64,000 bases of DNA from Burkholderia oklahomensis C6786 (GCF_000959365.1 NZ_CP009556.1:744001-808000); one strand, 5' to 3'. Numbered from the stretch's first letter, positions 9,171 to 18,318 are shown. The notes: a model not told the origin generated them from the letters alone. Made by a program: numbers and translations.

Positions 9171-10143
9171 TCTGAACCTCGTCGAAGCGGTCAATCTGGC
9201 GCTCGCGTACGAACTCGCGCACGATCCGTCCGTCGTGCTGCTCGGCGAGGACATCGGCGCGAACGGCGGCGTGTTTCGCGCGACCGTCGACTTGCAGGCG
9301 CGCTTCGGCGCGCAGCGCGTGATCGACACGCCGCTCGCGGAAACGGCGATCGCGGGCGCGGCGATCGGCATGGCGGCGATGGGGCTCAGGCCTGTCGCGG
9401 AGATCCAGTTCACCGGCTTCGTCTATCCGACGATCGATCAGGTTCTCAACCACGCGTCGCGGCTGCGTCATCGCACGCGCGGACGGCTGTCGTGTCCGCT
9501 CGTGATCCGCGCGCCGTGCGGCGGCGGCATTCACGCGCCGGAACATCATTCGGAAAGCCCCGAGGCGTTGTTCGCGCACATCCCCGGCCTGCGCGTCGTG
9601 ATTCCATCGACGCCCGCGCGCGCGTATGGGCTGCTGCTCGCCGCGATTCGCGATCCGGATCCGGTGATGTTCTTCGAGCCGTCGCGCCTGTACCGGCTCT
9701 TCAGGCAGCCGGTCGAAGACAACGGCGAGGCGCTGCCGCTCGATACGTGCTTCACGCTGCGCGACGGCTCCGACGTCACGCTGGTGAGCTGGGGCGCGGC
9801 GCTGCAGGAAGTGCAGGCGGCCGCCGATCAGCTCGCGCAAGAGGGCGTGATGGCCGAAGTGATCGACGTCGCGACGCTCAAGCCGCTCGATGCCGATACG
9901 ATCGTCGCGTCGGTCGCGAAGACGGGGCGCTGCGTGATCGTTCACGAGGCGCCGCGCACGGCGGGCGTCGGCGCGGAGATCGCCGCGCTCGTCGCCGAAC
10001 ACGGTCTGTATTCGCTGCTCGCGCCCGTGCAGCGTGTGACGGGCTACGACGTCGTCGTGCCGCTGTTCCGGCTGGAAAACCAGTACATGCCGAGCGCGGC
10101 GCGCATCGTCAGCGCGGTCAGGAAGACGCTGGAGGCGTCGTAA
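9163..10143 (+). CDS. 2-oxo-acid dehydrogenase E1 beta subunit
   Basis: This 326-residue E1 beta chain pairs with the preceding alpha chain to decarboxylate the oxo acid. Family landmarks are LGEDIGANGGVF near residue 30, RVIDTPLAETAIAGAAIGMA, and RAPCGGGIHAPEHHSES. The C-terminal transketolase domain runs from VTLVSWGA through VIDVATLKPLD to HEAPRTAGVG. Only 4 bp separate it from the E2 gene. The alpha and beta chains should form an alpha2-beta2 tetramer in the cytoplasm. Confidence 0.92.
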   Translation: MADLNLVEAVNLALAYELAHDPSVVLLGEDIGANGGVFRATVDLQARFGAQRVIDTPLAETAIAGAAIGMAAMGLRPVAEIQFTGFVYPTIDQVLNHASRLRHRTRGRLSCPLVIRAPCGGGIHAPEHHSESPEALFAHIPGLRVVIPSTPARAYGLLLAAIRDPDPVMFFEPSRLYRLFRQPVEDNGEALPLDTCFTLRDGSDVTLVSWGAALQEVQAAADQLAQEGVMAEVIDVATLKPLDADTIVASVAKTGRCVIVHEAPRTAGVGAEIAALVAEHGLYSLLAPVQRVTGYDVVVPLFRLENQYMPSAARIVSAVRKTLEAS

Positions 10144-10147
10144 AGAC

Positions 10148-11266
10148 ATGAAGATCTTCAAATTGCCCGATCTCGGCGAAGGCTTGCAGGAAGCCGAGAT
10201 CGTCGAGTGGCACGTCAAGGCCGGCGACACGATTCAGGCCGATCAGCCGCTGTTGTCGGTCGAGACCGCGAAGGCGATCGTCGAGATTCCGTCGCCGCAA
10301 TCCGGCCGCATCGCGAAGCTGTTCGGGCAGCCGGGCGACATCGTTCATCTCGGCGCGCCGCTCGTCGCATTCGAAGGCGAAGCCGGCGAGGCCGATGCGG
10401 GGACCGTCGTCGGCCACATGACGGTCGGCGAGCACGTCGTGCACGAGGCGCCCGCGGCGCTCGGCGCGGGCGCGGGCGGCCGCGGCGCCGGCGCGATCAA
10501 GGCGATTCCGGCCGTGCGCGCGCTCGCGCGCAAGCTCGACGTCGATCTGGCGATGGTGACGCCGTCGGGTGCCGACGGCGTGATCACCGCGGCGGACGTG
10601 CAGCGCGTCGCGAAGGTGCTCGCCGAGCTCGGGCCGCCCGAAGTGCTGCGCGGCGTGCGGCGCGCGATGGCGCAGAACATGGCGCGCGCGCAGAGCGAAG
10701 TCGCGGCGGCGACCGTGATCGACGACGCCGACATCCACGCATGGCCCGCGGGCGCCGACGTGACGATGCGCCTGATTCGTGCGCTCGTCGCCGGCTGCCG
10801 CGCGGAGCCTGGGCTCAACGCGTGGTTCGACGGACAGGCGGGGCGTCGCCACGTGGTCGCGAAGATCGATCTCGGCATCGCGGTCGATCTGCCGGACGGT
10901 CTCTTCGTGCCGGTGCTGCGCGACGTCGCGCATCGAGACGCCGCCGACTTGCGCAACGGGCTCGACCGGATGCGCGCCGACATCCGTGCGCGCAAGATTC
11001 CGCCGGATGAATTGCGCGGCAACACGATCACGCTGTCGAACTTCGGGATGATCGCCGGCAAGTACGCGGCGCCCGTCGTCGTGCCGCCGACCGTCGCGAT
11101 CCTCGGCGCGGGCCGCGTGCACGACGCGGTCGTCGCGGCGGACGGCGCGCCCGCCGTGCATCGCATCCTGCCGCTCAGCCTGACGTTCGATCATCGAGTC
11201 GTCACGGGCGGCGAGGCGGCGCGCTTTCTCGCGGCGGTGATCGCCGATCTGCAACTGCCGCAATAG
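10148..11266 (+). CDS. 2-oxo-acid dehydrogenase E2 (dihydrolipoamide acyltransferase)
   Basis: This 372-residue E2 core enzyme has a single N-terminal lipoyl domain with Lys42 in VETAKAIVEI. An E3/E1-binding domain follows (about 118-155, IPAVRALARKLDVDL and GVITAADV). The catalytic acyltransferase domain ends with FDHRVVTGG, His349 being the catalytic residue. At 372 residues it is on the short side, with short linkers. There is no dihydrolipoamide dehydrogenase (E3) gene after it, so E3 must come from elsewhere in the genome. Confidence 0.9.
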   Translation: MKIFKLPDLGEGLQEAEIVEWHVKAGDTIQADQPLLSVETAKAIVEIPSPQSGRIAKLFGQPGDIVHLGAPLVAFEGEAGEADAGTVVGHMTVGEHVVHEAPAALGAGAGGRGAGAIKAIPAVRALARKLDVDLAMVTPSGADGVITAADVQRVAKVLAELGPPEVLRGVRRAMAQNMARAQSEVAAATVIDDADIHAWPAGADVTMRLIRALVAGCRAEPGLNAWFDGQAGRRHVVAKIDLGIAVDLPDGLFVPVLRDVAHRDAADLRNGLDRMRADIRARKIPPDELRGNTITLSNFGMIAGKYAAPVVVPPTVAILGAGRVHDAVVAADGAPAVHRILPLSLTFDHRVVTGGEAARFLAAVIADLQLPQ

Positions 11267-11427
11267 CCGGCAGCCCGGACGCGCGCGTCGCGACACGGTG
11301 CGACATGGTGCGGTCGCGACACGGAACGAGGGCGATATTCCGAAGTCCTGATCGAAGCGCCGGGCTTCGCTCAAGAAGATTCTTGCGTGCGGATGAACTC
11401 GTGCGCTGCACGCCGAATCGCAAGGCA

Positions 11428-11565
11428 TCAAACCGACGCCGCGATATGCTCGCGCAACCATCGATGCGCGGGCTCGCGATGCGAGCGCTCGTGCCGGAGC
11501 ATCGCCATCTCGAAGCCCGGCACGTCGACGGGCGGCTCGACGATCTGCGATTCGCTCGGGCAGCG
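11428..11565 (-). pseudogene. possible LysR-type regulator C-terminal relic
   Basis: The minus-strand frame ending at 11428 finishes with PPVDVPGFEMAMLRHERSH and then a DPAHRWLRE-like segment (seen as EPAHRWLREHIAAS). This is the typical last strand and helix of a LysR effector domain. Upstream the frame loses resemblance and no helix-turn-helix is found before the next gene, so it can only be a fragment. The call rests on about 40 residues and is weak. Confidence 0.35.
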
Positions 11566-11776
11566 CCTCGACGATCTGTCGAAGATCGAGCCGATACCGT
11601 TTCGCCCGCAGAATGCCGGCGCGGACGAGATCGCGCAGCTCACGCTGCGGGCCGGCGTCGTGCCGCAGCGGTCGGGGTTCGCCGCGCACGTCGCGTAGCG
11701 CGGCGTTTGCGTCGCCGGGGCGTCGTGTCGTCGCGCATCGTGTGAGATCGGGCGTGCGACGCTGTTCGAGGCCCGC

Positions 11777-11803
11777 GCATATGCGGCAGGCATACGCATA
11801 TGC
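11777..11803 (-). repeat. inverted repeat downstream of lldD-like gene
   Basis: GCATATGCG (11777-11785) and CGCATATGC (11795-11803) are perfect inverted arms around a 9-nt loop, and each arm contains the palindrome GCATATGC. It starts 27 bp past the stop of the minus-strand flavoenzyme gene. It could stop transcription or protect the 3' end. No T-run follows, so a classic terminator is not claimed. Confidence 0.4.
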
Positions 11804-11830
11804 GCCCGCATTCGCGCGGATCGAGCGAAA

Positions 11831-12976
11831 TCAGAATCGCCGTGCGAGCACGTCGGCATCCACCGACAGAATGTCGGTATGGCCGCACAGCGCCATCGTC
11901 GTATCGAGCTCGCGCGCGATGATGTCGAGGCTGCGGAACACGCCTTCTTCGCCCAGCGCGGCGACGCCATAGAGGAACGCGCGTCCGATCATCGTGCCGC
12001 GCGCGCCGAGCGCGACCGCCTTCAGCACGTCCTGGCCGGTGCGCACGCCGCCGTCGAGCCAGATTTCGATGCGCTTGCCGGCCGCGTCCACGATGGCAGG
12101 CAGAGCATCGACCGACGACATCGCGCCGTCGAGCTGACGGCCGCCGTGATTCGATACGACGATCGCGTCCGCGCCCGCGTCGGCCGCGAGGATCGCGTCG
12201 CGCGGATCGAGAATGCCCTTGACGATCAGCTTGCCGTCCCAGCGTTGCCGAACCCATTCGACGTCGCTCCAGTCGATCGTCGGATCGAACTGCTCGCGGG
12301 TCCACGATTCGAGCGACGACATGTCGGTCACGCCCTTCACGTGCCCGACGATGTTGCCGAAATGGCGGCGGCGGGTGCGGGCCATGCCGATGCACCAGCG
12401 CGGCTTGCTCGCCATGTTCAGCAGATTCGGCAGCGTGATGCGCGGCGGCGTCGACAAGCCGTTCTTCACGTCCTTGTGGCGCTGGCCGCCGATCTGCAGA
12501 TCCATCGTCAGCACGAGCGCCGGGCAGCCCGCCGCCTTCGCGCGCTCGATCAGCCGCTCGATGAAGGCGCGGTCGCGCATCATGTAGAGCTGGAACCAGA
12601 ACGGCCCGGGCGCGTGCGTCGCGATGTCCTCGATAGAGCAGATGCTCATCGTCGACAGCGTGAACGGCACGCCGAACCGCTTCGCGGCGCGCGCCGCGAG
12701 GATCTCGCCATCCGCGCGCATCATGCCGACGAGGCCCGTCGGCGCGAGCGCGACCGGCATCGCGGCGTCCTGCCCCGCCATCGTCGTGCGCAGGCTGCGA
12801 TGCGCGATGTCGACGCCGACCCGCTGACGCAGCTTGATGTGCTGGAAGTCGGCTTCGTTCGCGCGATACGTCGATTCCGTGTACGAGCCGGTATCGACGT
12901 AGTCGTAGAACATCCTCGGAATGCGTTTCCTGGCGAGAACGCGAAGATCTTCGATGCAGGTGATCGGGATGGTCAT
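11831..12976 (-). CDS. lldD: FMN-dependent alpha-hydroxy-acid dehydrogenase (L-lactate dehydrogenase type)
   Basis: This 381-residue flavoprotein of the glycolate oxidase/L-lactate dehydrogenase family oxidises an L-2-hydroxy acid, probably lactate to pyruvate, and usually feeds the respiratory chain. The N-terminus PRMFYDYVDTGSYTESTYRAN, APTGLVGMM, FQLYM, VLTMDLQIGGQRHKD and VKGILDPRDA are family signatures. The active-site SNHGGRQLDGA carries the catalytic His and a substrate-binding Arg, followed by WLDGGVRTGQDVLKA. The length is standard and no defect is visible. LldD is the likeliest identity; mandelate dehydrogenase or another hydroxy-acid oxidase is possible. Confidence 0.85.
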   Translation of the reverse strand: MTIPITCIEDLRVLARKRIPRMFYDYVDTGSYTESTYRANEADFQHIKLRQRVGVDIAHRSLRTTMAGQDAAMPVALAPTGLVGMMRADGEILAARAAKRFGVPFTLSTMSICSIEDIATHAPGPFWFQLYMMRDRAFIERLIERAKAAGCPALVLTMDLQIGGQRHKDVKNGLSTPPRITLPNLLNMASKPRWCIGMARTRRRHFGNIVGHVKGVTDMSSLESWTREQFDPTIDWSDVEWVRQRWDGKLIVKGILDPRDAILAADAGADAIVVSNHGGRQLDGAMSSVDALPAIVDAAGKRIEIWLDGGVRTGQDVLKAVALGARGTMIGRAFLYGVAALGEEGVFRSLDIIARELDTTMALCGHTDILSVDADVLARRF

Positions 12977-13039
12977 GGGCGGCTCCGGGAAGATGCGGTG
13001 ATGCTACCGTTGCGCGCGGCGCCGCGCCCGGAAATATCT

Positions 13040-13597
13040 TCAGGTACGGCGGGAAAGAAATTCCGACACGTCGCGCAACGCACGCTCGCAGAGGCCGGCG
13101 AGCCATGCCGCGAACGCGTCGGTTGCGGCGCGCGACGTGTGCGGCATCAGGTAATACGGCGCCGCCGGCCGCACGATGCGCGGAAACAGCGGCGCGAGCG
13201 CGCCCGTCGCGAGCCAGTGGCGCGCGAGCGCGTGCGCCGCGAGCACCGACGTCGCGGCCGTGCGCAGCGCGGTGATCAGCGTGAGCTCGGCGAGCAGGAC
13301 CGGGTAGCCGGTGTCGACGTCGGCGAGCGCGCCGAACGCCATCACCGTGTGCATGCCGCGATCGGCATTGACCGGATGGCCGTTCACGTACTTGAACGCG
13401 AACAGCTTCGAATCGGCGACGGGCATCAGCTCGATCACGCCGTCGCGCGAATGGCACGCGACGCGCGGCGATTTGTCGAAATCGTTCCATCGAAGATAGT
13501 CGGCGCGCAGCGCGTCGACGAGCTCGCCGACGAAGCGCGGAACGCCGACGCGCGCGATCAGGCGGCTGGTATCGGGAACGTCGAGGAAGCGGGTCAT
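13040..13597 (-). CDS. chimeric ORF: ornithine cyclodeaminase N-terminus fused to LysR C-terminus
   Basis: This is 185 residues from an ATG with AAGGAG before it. Residues 1-126 match the ornithine cyclodeaminase/mu-crystallin family: ELMPVADSKLFAFKYVNGHP, MAFGALADVDTGYPVLL and LTALRTAATS-type text. The match ends exactly where the NAD-binding Rossmann domain should begin (ATSVLAAHALAR). Residues 127-185 instead resemble the end of a LysR effector domain (LATGALAPLFPRI, APYYLM, FAAWLAGL). The family is normally near 330 residues, so about 200 are missing. The simplest reading is a deletion joining two neighbouring genes in frame near 13220. The product is unlikely to be an active cyclodeaminase. 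Confidence 0.7.
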   Translation of the reverse strand: MTRFLDVPDTSRLIARVGVPRFVGELVDALRADYLRWNDFDKSPRVACHSRDGVIELMPVADSKLFAFKYVNGHPVNADRGMHTVMAFGALADVDTGYPVLLAELTLITALRTAATSVLAAHALARHWLATGALAPLFPRIVRPAAPYYLMPHTSRAATDAFAAWLAGLCERALRDVSEFLSRRT

Positions 13598-13833
13598 GAA
13601 GTGTCTCCTTTGTTGGGCGCGGCCCTCGATGGGCCGCTCGATGGAGTGATTATTTCGATGACCGCGGCCAACAAATAGATAGCAAAAATGACAAAATGCT
13701 CGATAATTCTGGCGTTTTGCTCGCATGCCGTGGGCGAAATGCGCGGTTGCCGGGATTCCGGGCCGCCATCGCCATCGCCGCTGCCATCGCCGCCGCACGC
13801 CGCACGTTCATTGATTGCGCAGAGGGAACCCAC

Positions 13834-14265
13834 ATGATCAGCCTCGACGACGTCGACCGACAGCTCATCGCGCTGCTGCGCGACAATGCGCGCGCGCCGG
13901 TCGTGACGCTCGCGAAGCAGTTGCGCGTCGCGCGCGCGACCGTGCAGAACCGGATCGCGCGGCTCGAGAGGCACGGCGTGATCGTCGGCTATACGGTGCG
14001 GTTGAAGCCCGCCGCGGAGAAGCATCGGATCCGGGCGCTGATGTCGATCGCCGTGCAGGGCAACCGCGCGGCGGACGTCGTCAAGGTGCTGCGCGGGAAT
14101 CCGAACGTCGCGACGATCCACAGCACCAACGGGCGATGGGATCTCGTCGCCGAGCTGCAGGCCGATACGCTGGAGAATTTCGACCGCGTGCTGGGCGCGA
14201 TTCGGCTGGTCGACGGGATCGCCAATACGGAGACGAGCATCCTGCTGTCGACGCACAAGGCTTGA
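13834..14265 (+). CDS. Lrp/AsnC-family transcriptional regulator
   Basis: This 143-residue regulator has an N-terminal winged HTH (LDDVDRQLIALLRDNARAP, then LAKQLRVARATVQNRIARLE, residues ~2-50) and a C-terminal RAM ligand-binding domain from about residue 65. It is transcribed away from the cyclodeaminase/LysR chimera. The 236-bp AT-containing space between them (13598-13833) probably holds both promoters and its binding site. Lrp-type genes beside cyclodeaminases usually respond to the amino-acid substrate. Here the target gene is broken, so the regulator may be left without its main function. Confidence 0.88.
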   Translation: MISLDDVDRQLIALLRDNARAPVVTLAKQLRVARATVQNRIARLERHGVIVGYTVRLKPAAEKHRIRALMSIAVQGNRAADVVKVLRGNPNVATIHSTNGRWDLVAELQADTLENFDRVLGAIRLVDGIANTETSILLSTHKA

Positions 14266-14473
14266 CGGGGCTCGATGCCTGGCCGCTTCGTGCGTGGCCG
14301 TGCGTGGCGCCAGATGCAACGCACATGACGCATGTTGCATGAAGCATGAAGCGCAACGCGTGCGGCGGCGGATATCGCATGCCGGATCCATCCGAATACG
14401 ATCGTCAGGACATCGGACCGACAAACGAGTAGAGCGATCCGCCGATCGATGATTGCGGCGCTCGAACCGTTCT

Positions 14474-15427
14474 CTACCGATCCGCCCGGCCGGGAAGCGG
14501 CAGCCGCCGCCGCGCCGCGAATTCGGCGGATTCGCGTCGCAGCCAGTCGACGAACAGCCTCACGCGCGGATCGTCCGGCTGCGCATAGATCAGCTTGTAT
14601 CGCGCGGGCGCGGGCACGCGGCGTCCCAGCACGTCGACGAGCCGGCCGCGCGCGATCTCGTCGTCGACGAGCGCATGCCGGCACACCGCGACGCCTTGCC
14701 CCGCCAGCGCCGCGCCGATCGCGAGGCTCGCCAGATTGAATTCCGGGCCGCGCAGCTCGCCCGCGTATGCCGGCACGACGGCGTCGAGCCACGTGCGCCA
14801 TTCGACGAACTTCGGCGCATCCGGCCACGCCGACGCATCGTGCAACGGCACGATGGTCGACACCCATTCGGCCGTCGCCCGCGGCGGATGCCGATCGAGA
14901 TACGCGGGCGCGGCCACCGCGACCAGGTATTCGTCGAACAGCGGCTCGACGTGGAGCGCGTCGTAGTCGAACGGATCCCAGCGGATCGCGACGTCGATGT
15001 CGTCCGCGGTCATCGTCTCTTGATCGATCGCATGAAACTCCGCTTTCAGCCGCACCGACGTCTGCGGGTTCAGCCGATGAAAATCGGTCAGCCTGGGCAT
15101 CAGCCATTGCAGCGCGAACGACGGCAGGCAGCTCACCTGCAACTGCGCATCGGGCGCGCCAAGCTGCCGCAACGTCCGGCCGAGCGACGCGAATGCGGTC
15201 GCCGTCGCTTCATGCAGCACGCCGCCTTTGGGCGTCAGCGCGAGCCCGCGCGATTGGCGGACGAACAGCGGGTAGCCGAGACGGGCTTCGAGCTGGCGGA
15301 TTTGCTGGCTGATCGCGCTTTGCGTCAGATGCAGCGCGTCGGCGGCCTTCGTGAAGCTGCCGAGCCTGCCGGCCGCCTCGAAGCAGCGCAACGCGCCGAG
15401 CAGCGACGTGTCGAACTTGGTATCCAT
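14474..15427 (-). CDS. LysR-family regulator divergent from D-serine dehydratase
   Basis: This is a 317-residue LysR-type protein. The HTH lies at residues ~8-65 (LLGALRCFEAAGRLGSFTKAA, then LTQSAISQQIRQLEARLG). The effector domain of the GcvA-like type shows SCLPSFALQWLMPRL and IGAALAGQGVAV. It is divergent from dsdA with 95 bp between the start codons, the usual arrangement for a LysR regulator controlling its neighbour and itself. It is a plausible DsdC-type activator responding to D-serine. That role is inferred from position. Confidence 0.85.
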   Translation of the reverse strand: MDTKFDTSLLGALRCFEAAGRLGSFTKAADALHLTQSAISQQIRQLEARLGYPLFVRQSRGLALTPKGGVLHEATATAFASLGRTLRQLGAPDAQLQVSCLPSFALQWLMPRLTDFHRLNPQTSVRLKAEFHAIDQETMTADDIDVAIRWDPFDYDALHVEPLFDEYLVAVAAPAYLDRHPPRATAEWVSTIVPLHDASAWPDAPKFVEWRTWLDAVVPAYAGELRGPEFNLASLAIGAALAGQGVAVCRHALVDDEIARGRLVDVLGRRVPAPARYKLIYAQPDDPRVRLFVDWLRRESAEFAARRRLPLPGRADR

Positions 15428-15522
15428 TAGTCAGGCTTATGCCTCTGCAAGAATTGATCGCTTCATTGGTCGATCGCCGGATCGTACGATGACGGTGTGT
15501 TCACTGCATTCTATTTCAGGCC

Positions 15523-16854
15523 ATGGCCGACAGCCGACCACTTCCGTTCGATTCGAATCTATTAGCCAAGCTTCAGGCCGGATCGCCGCTGCTGTGGCTC
15601 AATCCGCATCAGGGCGCGCTGCCCGACACCGCGCTGACCGCCGCCGACCTCGCCGCCGCCGGCGCGCGCCTGCGCCGCTGCGGCGGTTTGCTGGCCGCGC
15701 TGTTCCCCGAGCTGCAGTCGTCGGGCGGCCGGATCGCGTCGCCGTTGCAGCCGGCCGACCGGCTGCAGCGCGCCGATCGTGCGCCGGCGGGCGCGTGGTT
15801 CGTCAAGCGGGACGACGCGTTGCCGGTCGCGGGATCGATCAAGGCGCGCGGCGGCTTTCACGAAGTGCTCGCGCTCGCCGAGTCGATCGCCGAGCGGCAC
15901 GGCTTGCTCGACGCAAGCACCGACGCCGATCGGCGCGCGCTCGCGAGCGATGAAGCGCGGGCGCTGTTCGCGCGCTACACGGTGATGGTCGGCAGCACCG
16001 GCAATCTCGGCTTGAGCATCGGGATGCTCGCGTCGGCGCTCGGGTTTCGGGCTGTCGTGCACATGTCGGCCGATGCGAAGGCGTGGAAGAAGACGCGCCT
16101 GCGCACGCGCGGCGTGGAGGTCGTCGAGCACGCGGGCGATTACGCGAAAGCGGTCGATGCCGGGCGGCGGCAGGCCGCCGGGATGCCGTACTGTCATTTC
16201 GTCGACGACGAAGGATCGCGGATGCTGTTTCTCGGCTACGCGACAGCCGCAGCCGAGCTTGCCGGGCAACTCGCGCAGGCGGGGCGGACGGTCGATGCGC
16301 GTCATCCGCTGTTCGTCCACATTCCGTGCGGCGTCGGCGGCGCGCCAGGCGGCATCGTGTACGGACTGAAGGCGCTGTACGGCGAGCACGTGCACGGCTT
16401 TCTCGCCGAGCCCACCGCGTCGCCTTGCGTGCTCGTGCAGCTCGCGAGCGACGTCGAGCGCCCCCTATCCGTCTACGACGTCGGCCTCGACAATCGCACC
16501 GAGGCGGACGGACTGGCGGTCGCGCAGGCGTCGCACCTCGCCGGCCCGCTGCTGCGCGCGCAGGCGGCGGGCGTTTTCACGGTCGACGATCGGCGGCTCT
16601 TCGCCAGCCTCCTCGACGCTCGCGAGCAGCTCGGCATCGATCTCGAGCCGTCCGCGGCGGCGGCGTTCGGCGGCCCCGCGTGGATCGCGGCATCGGATGC
16701 GGGGCGCGAATACATGCGCGCCCGGGGGCTCGATCCGAGCGCGGCGACGCACGTGATCTGGGCGACCGGCGGCTCGCTCGTTCCACCGGAAGAGCATCGG
16801 CGCTTTCAGGCGCGTGCGCGGGCGGAGCGGCACGCGGATGATGCGGGCGCGTGA
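15523..16854 (+). CDS. dsdA: D-serine ammonia-lyase (D-serine dehydratase)
   Basis: This 443-residue PLP enzyme converts D-serine to pyruvate and ammonia. The DsdA hallmarks are present: SPLLWLNP near residue 21, FVKRDDALPVAGSIKARGG with the PLP-binding Lys107, and GSTGNLGLSIGMLASALGF. Also present are HMSADAKAWKK, the IPCGVGGAPGG loop and ATGGSLVPPEE near the C-terminus. The length equals that of the E. coli enzyme family. Expression is probably controlled by the divergent LysR gene. It would let the cell detoxify or use D-serine. Confidence 0.93.
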   Translation: MADSRPLPFDSNLLAKLQAGSPLLWLNPHQGALPDTALTAADLAAAGARLRRCGGLLAALFPELQSSGGRIASPLQPADRLQRADRAPAGAWFVKRDDALPVAGSIKARGGFHEVLALAESIAERHGLLDASTDADRRALASDEARALFARYTVMVGSTGNLGLSIGMLASALGFRAVVHMSADAKAWKKTRLRTRGVEVVEHAGDYAKAVDAGRRQAAGMPYCHFVDDEGSRMLFLGYATAAAELAGQLAQAGRTVDARHPLFVHIPCGVGGAPGGIVYGLKALYGEHVHGFLAEPTASPCVLVQLASDVERPLSVYDVGLDNRTEADGLAVAQASHLAGPLLRAQAAGVFTVDDRRLFASLLDAREQLGIDLEPSAAAAFGGPAWIAASDAGREYMRARGLDPSAATHVIWATGGSLVPPEEHRRFQARARAERHADDAGA

Positions 16855-17268
16855 GCATGCGTACGATTCGCTGATTCAGCCGATATCCGCGGATTCGGTC
16901 GTGACGCGCAACAGTTGCTGCTTGGCGTGTCGCGCGCGATGCGCGTTCCAATCGATGCGACGAACGAGCGGTCTTCGATGCACGCGACCGCGAACGTTCG
17001 AACGGACTGCTGATCGTCCGAAACGAAGCCGCTCGCGTACCGGTGCGTCCGTGCGCGAAACGTGACGCGTCCGGCCGGAAAACGCGGTGCGCGGAATTCT
17101 CAAACTACACTGAGCGCCGCCGCGCCGCGCCGCGCCGCGCCGCGCCGAATGCCGGTTCGGCGATTCCCGATCCGCCGCCCTTCGCCGCTCGCGTCGCCTT
17201 CACCGAAGCCGCCGATCGGTTGTCGTTCCGCGCGATTCTCTCGCAGCGTGCGGCGGCGCGCGTGCGCG
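16855..17268. other. intergenic region between dsdA and converging LysR gene
   Basis: This 414-bp interval holds no supported gene; all open frames are short and arginine-rich. Its one notable element is a CGCGC pentanucleotide tract at 17116-17147. Confidence 0.5.
17116..17147. repeat. CGCGC pentanucleotide simple-sequence repeat
   Basis: Five exact tandem CGCGC units run from 17121 to 17145 with partial units on both sides. It is outside any supported gene. Tracts of this kind vary in copy number between Burkholderia strains, so it may be a useful variable marker. Confidence 0.7.
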
Positions 17269-18183
17269 CTATGCAAGGTTGCGCCGCGTATCGCGCCGCG
17301 CGTGACGGATCAGCCACGCCTCCATCGTCGCGATGTCGTTCGGACGCCGCGGCTCGTTCGGATAGACGATGTGGTAGCCGACCGACAGCGGCAGCGCGAA
17401 ATCGAACAGCCGGCACAGTCGCCCGGCCTCGATGTCGCGCCCGACGAGCTGATCGCTGACGAGCGCGACGCCGTGCCCCGCGATCGCGGCGTCGATCGCG
17501 AGCGACGATTGATTGAAGCGCGGGCCCCGGTGCGGATCGATCGCGACGCGCTCCGGCATCGCGGCGAGAAACTCGGGCCACAGATCGTGCGCGTCGTGCA
17601 GCAGCACGTGGCCGGCGAGATCGCGCGGGCTCGCGAGCGCGCCGGGCGATGTCAGCAGCGACGGGCTGCATACCGCATAGATGTCGACCGGAAACAGGAA
17701 GCGCGTGACGAGCCCCTTGCCGAACGGCGGCTTGCCGTAGCGGATCGCGAGATCGACGCCGTCGCTCCGGAAGGTCGCGAACTGCGAATCGGCGATCACC
17801 CGGATGTCGATGTCCGGATGCTCGTCGCCGAAGCTCGCGAGCCGCGGGATCAGCCAGCGCGACGCGAACGACGGCGTCGTGCTGATCGTGACGCTCGAAC
17901 GGCGCTTGACGAGCCTGTCCGTCGCGTCGCCGATCAGATTGAGCGCGCGCTGCACGTCGGAGAAATAGGCGAGCCCGTCGGCCGTCAGCGTGAGGCCGCG
18001 CGGCAGGCGCTCGAACAGCTTGATGCCGAGCACGTCCTCCAGATGACGGACCTGCTGCGCGACGGCGCCTTGCGTGACGCCGATCTCGTCGGCCGCCGCG
18101 CGGAAATTCAGGTGCCGCGCGGAGACTTCGAACGTGCGGAGCGCGTTCAGCGGAGGCAGTCGGCCGGGTGTCGGGGCAGGCAT
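17269..18183 (-). CDS. LysR-family transcriptional regulator
   Basis: This 304-residue LysR protein of the GcvA-like subgroup has an HTH around residues 9-65 (LNALRTFEVSARHLNFRAAA, then VTQGAVAQQVRHLEDVLG). The effector domain contains STTPSFASRWLIPRL, DLAIRYG and VYPNEPRRPNDIATMEAWL at the end. It is divergent from the SDR gene at 18319 with about 135 bp between them, so that gene is its likely target. The effector is unknown. Confidence 0.88.
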   Translation of the reverse strand: MPAPTPGRLPPLNALRTFEVSARHLNFRAAADEIGVTQGAVAQQVRHLEDVLGIKLFERLPRGLTLTADGLAYFSDVQRALNLIGDATDRLVKRRSSVTISTTPSFASRWLIPRLASFGDEHPDIDIRVIADSQFATFRSDGVDLAIRYGKPPFGKGLVTRFLFPVDIYAVCSPSLLTSPGALASPRDLAGHVLLHDAHDLWPEFLAAMPERVAIDPHRGPRFNQSSLAIDAAIAGHGVALVSDQLVGRDIEAGRLCRLFDFALPLSVGYHIVYPNEPRRPNDIATMEAWLIRHARRDTRRNLA

Positions 18184-18318
18184 ACGGAATCAGTAGAAAA
18201 ACTATCGTTTGGCGTCAGAAATGATGATTCGACACGGAGAATCGCCGGGCCTAAATTACCACGTCAATAAGACATGCATGGGCGATGCCGCCCGCACGAG
18301 CAAGCAAAGGAGGTTGTC

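Larger units (their letters stand above)
11267..11830. other. intergenic region between converging operons
   Basis: This 564-bp space separates the plus-strand E2 gene from the minus-strand lactate-dehydrogenase-type gene. It holds the possible LysR relic (11428-11565) and a hairpin (11777-11803). The start is rich in CGCGACACGG-type short repeats at 11285-11325. Other open frames are shadow-like. Confidence 0.4.

Noticed and set aside
17116..17147. CGCGC repeat considered as CRISPR-like or coding repeat
   Set aside because: No spacers and no gene; it is a simple-sequence tract.
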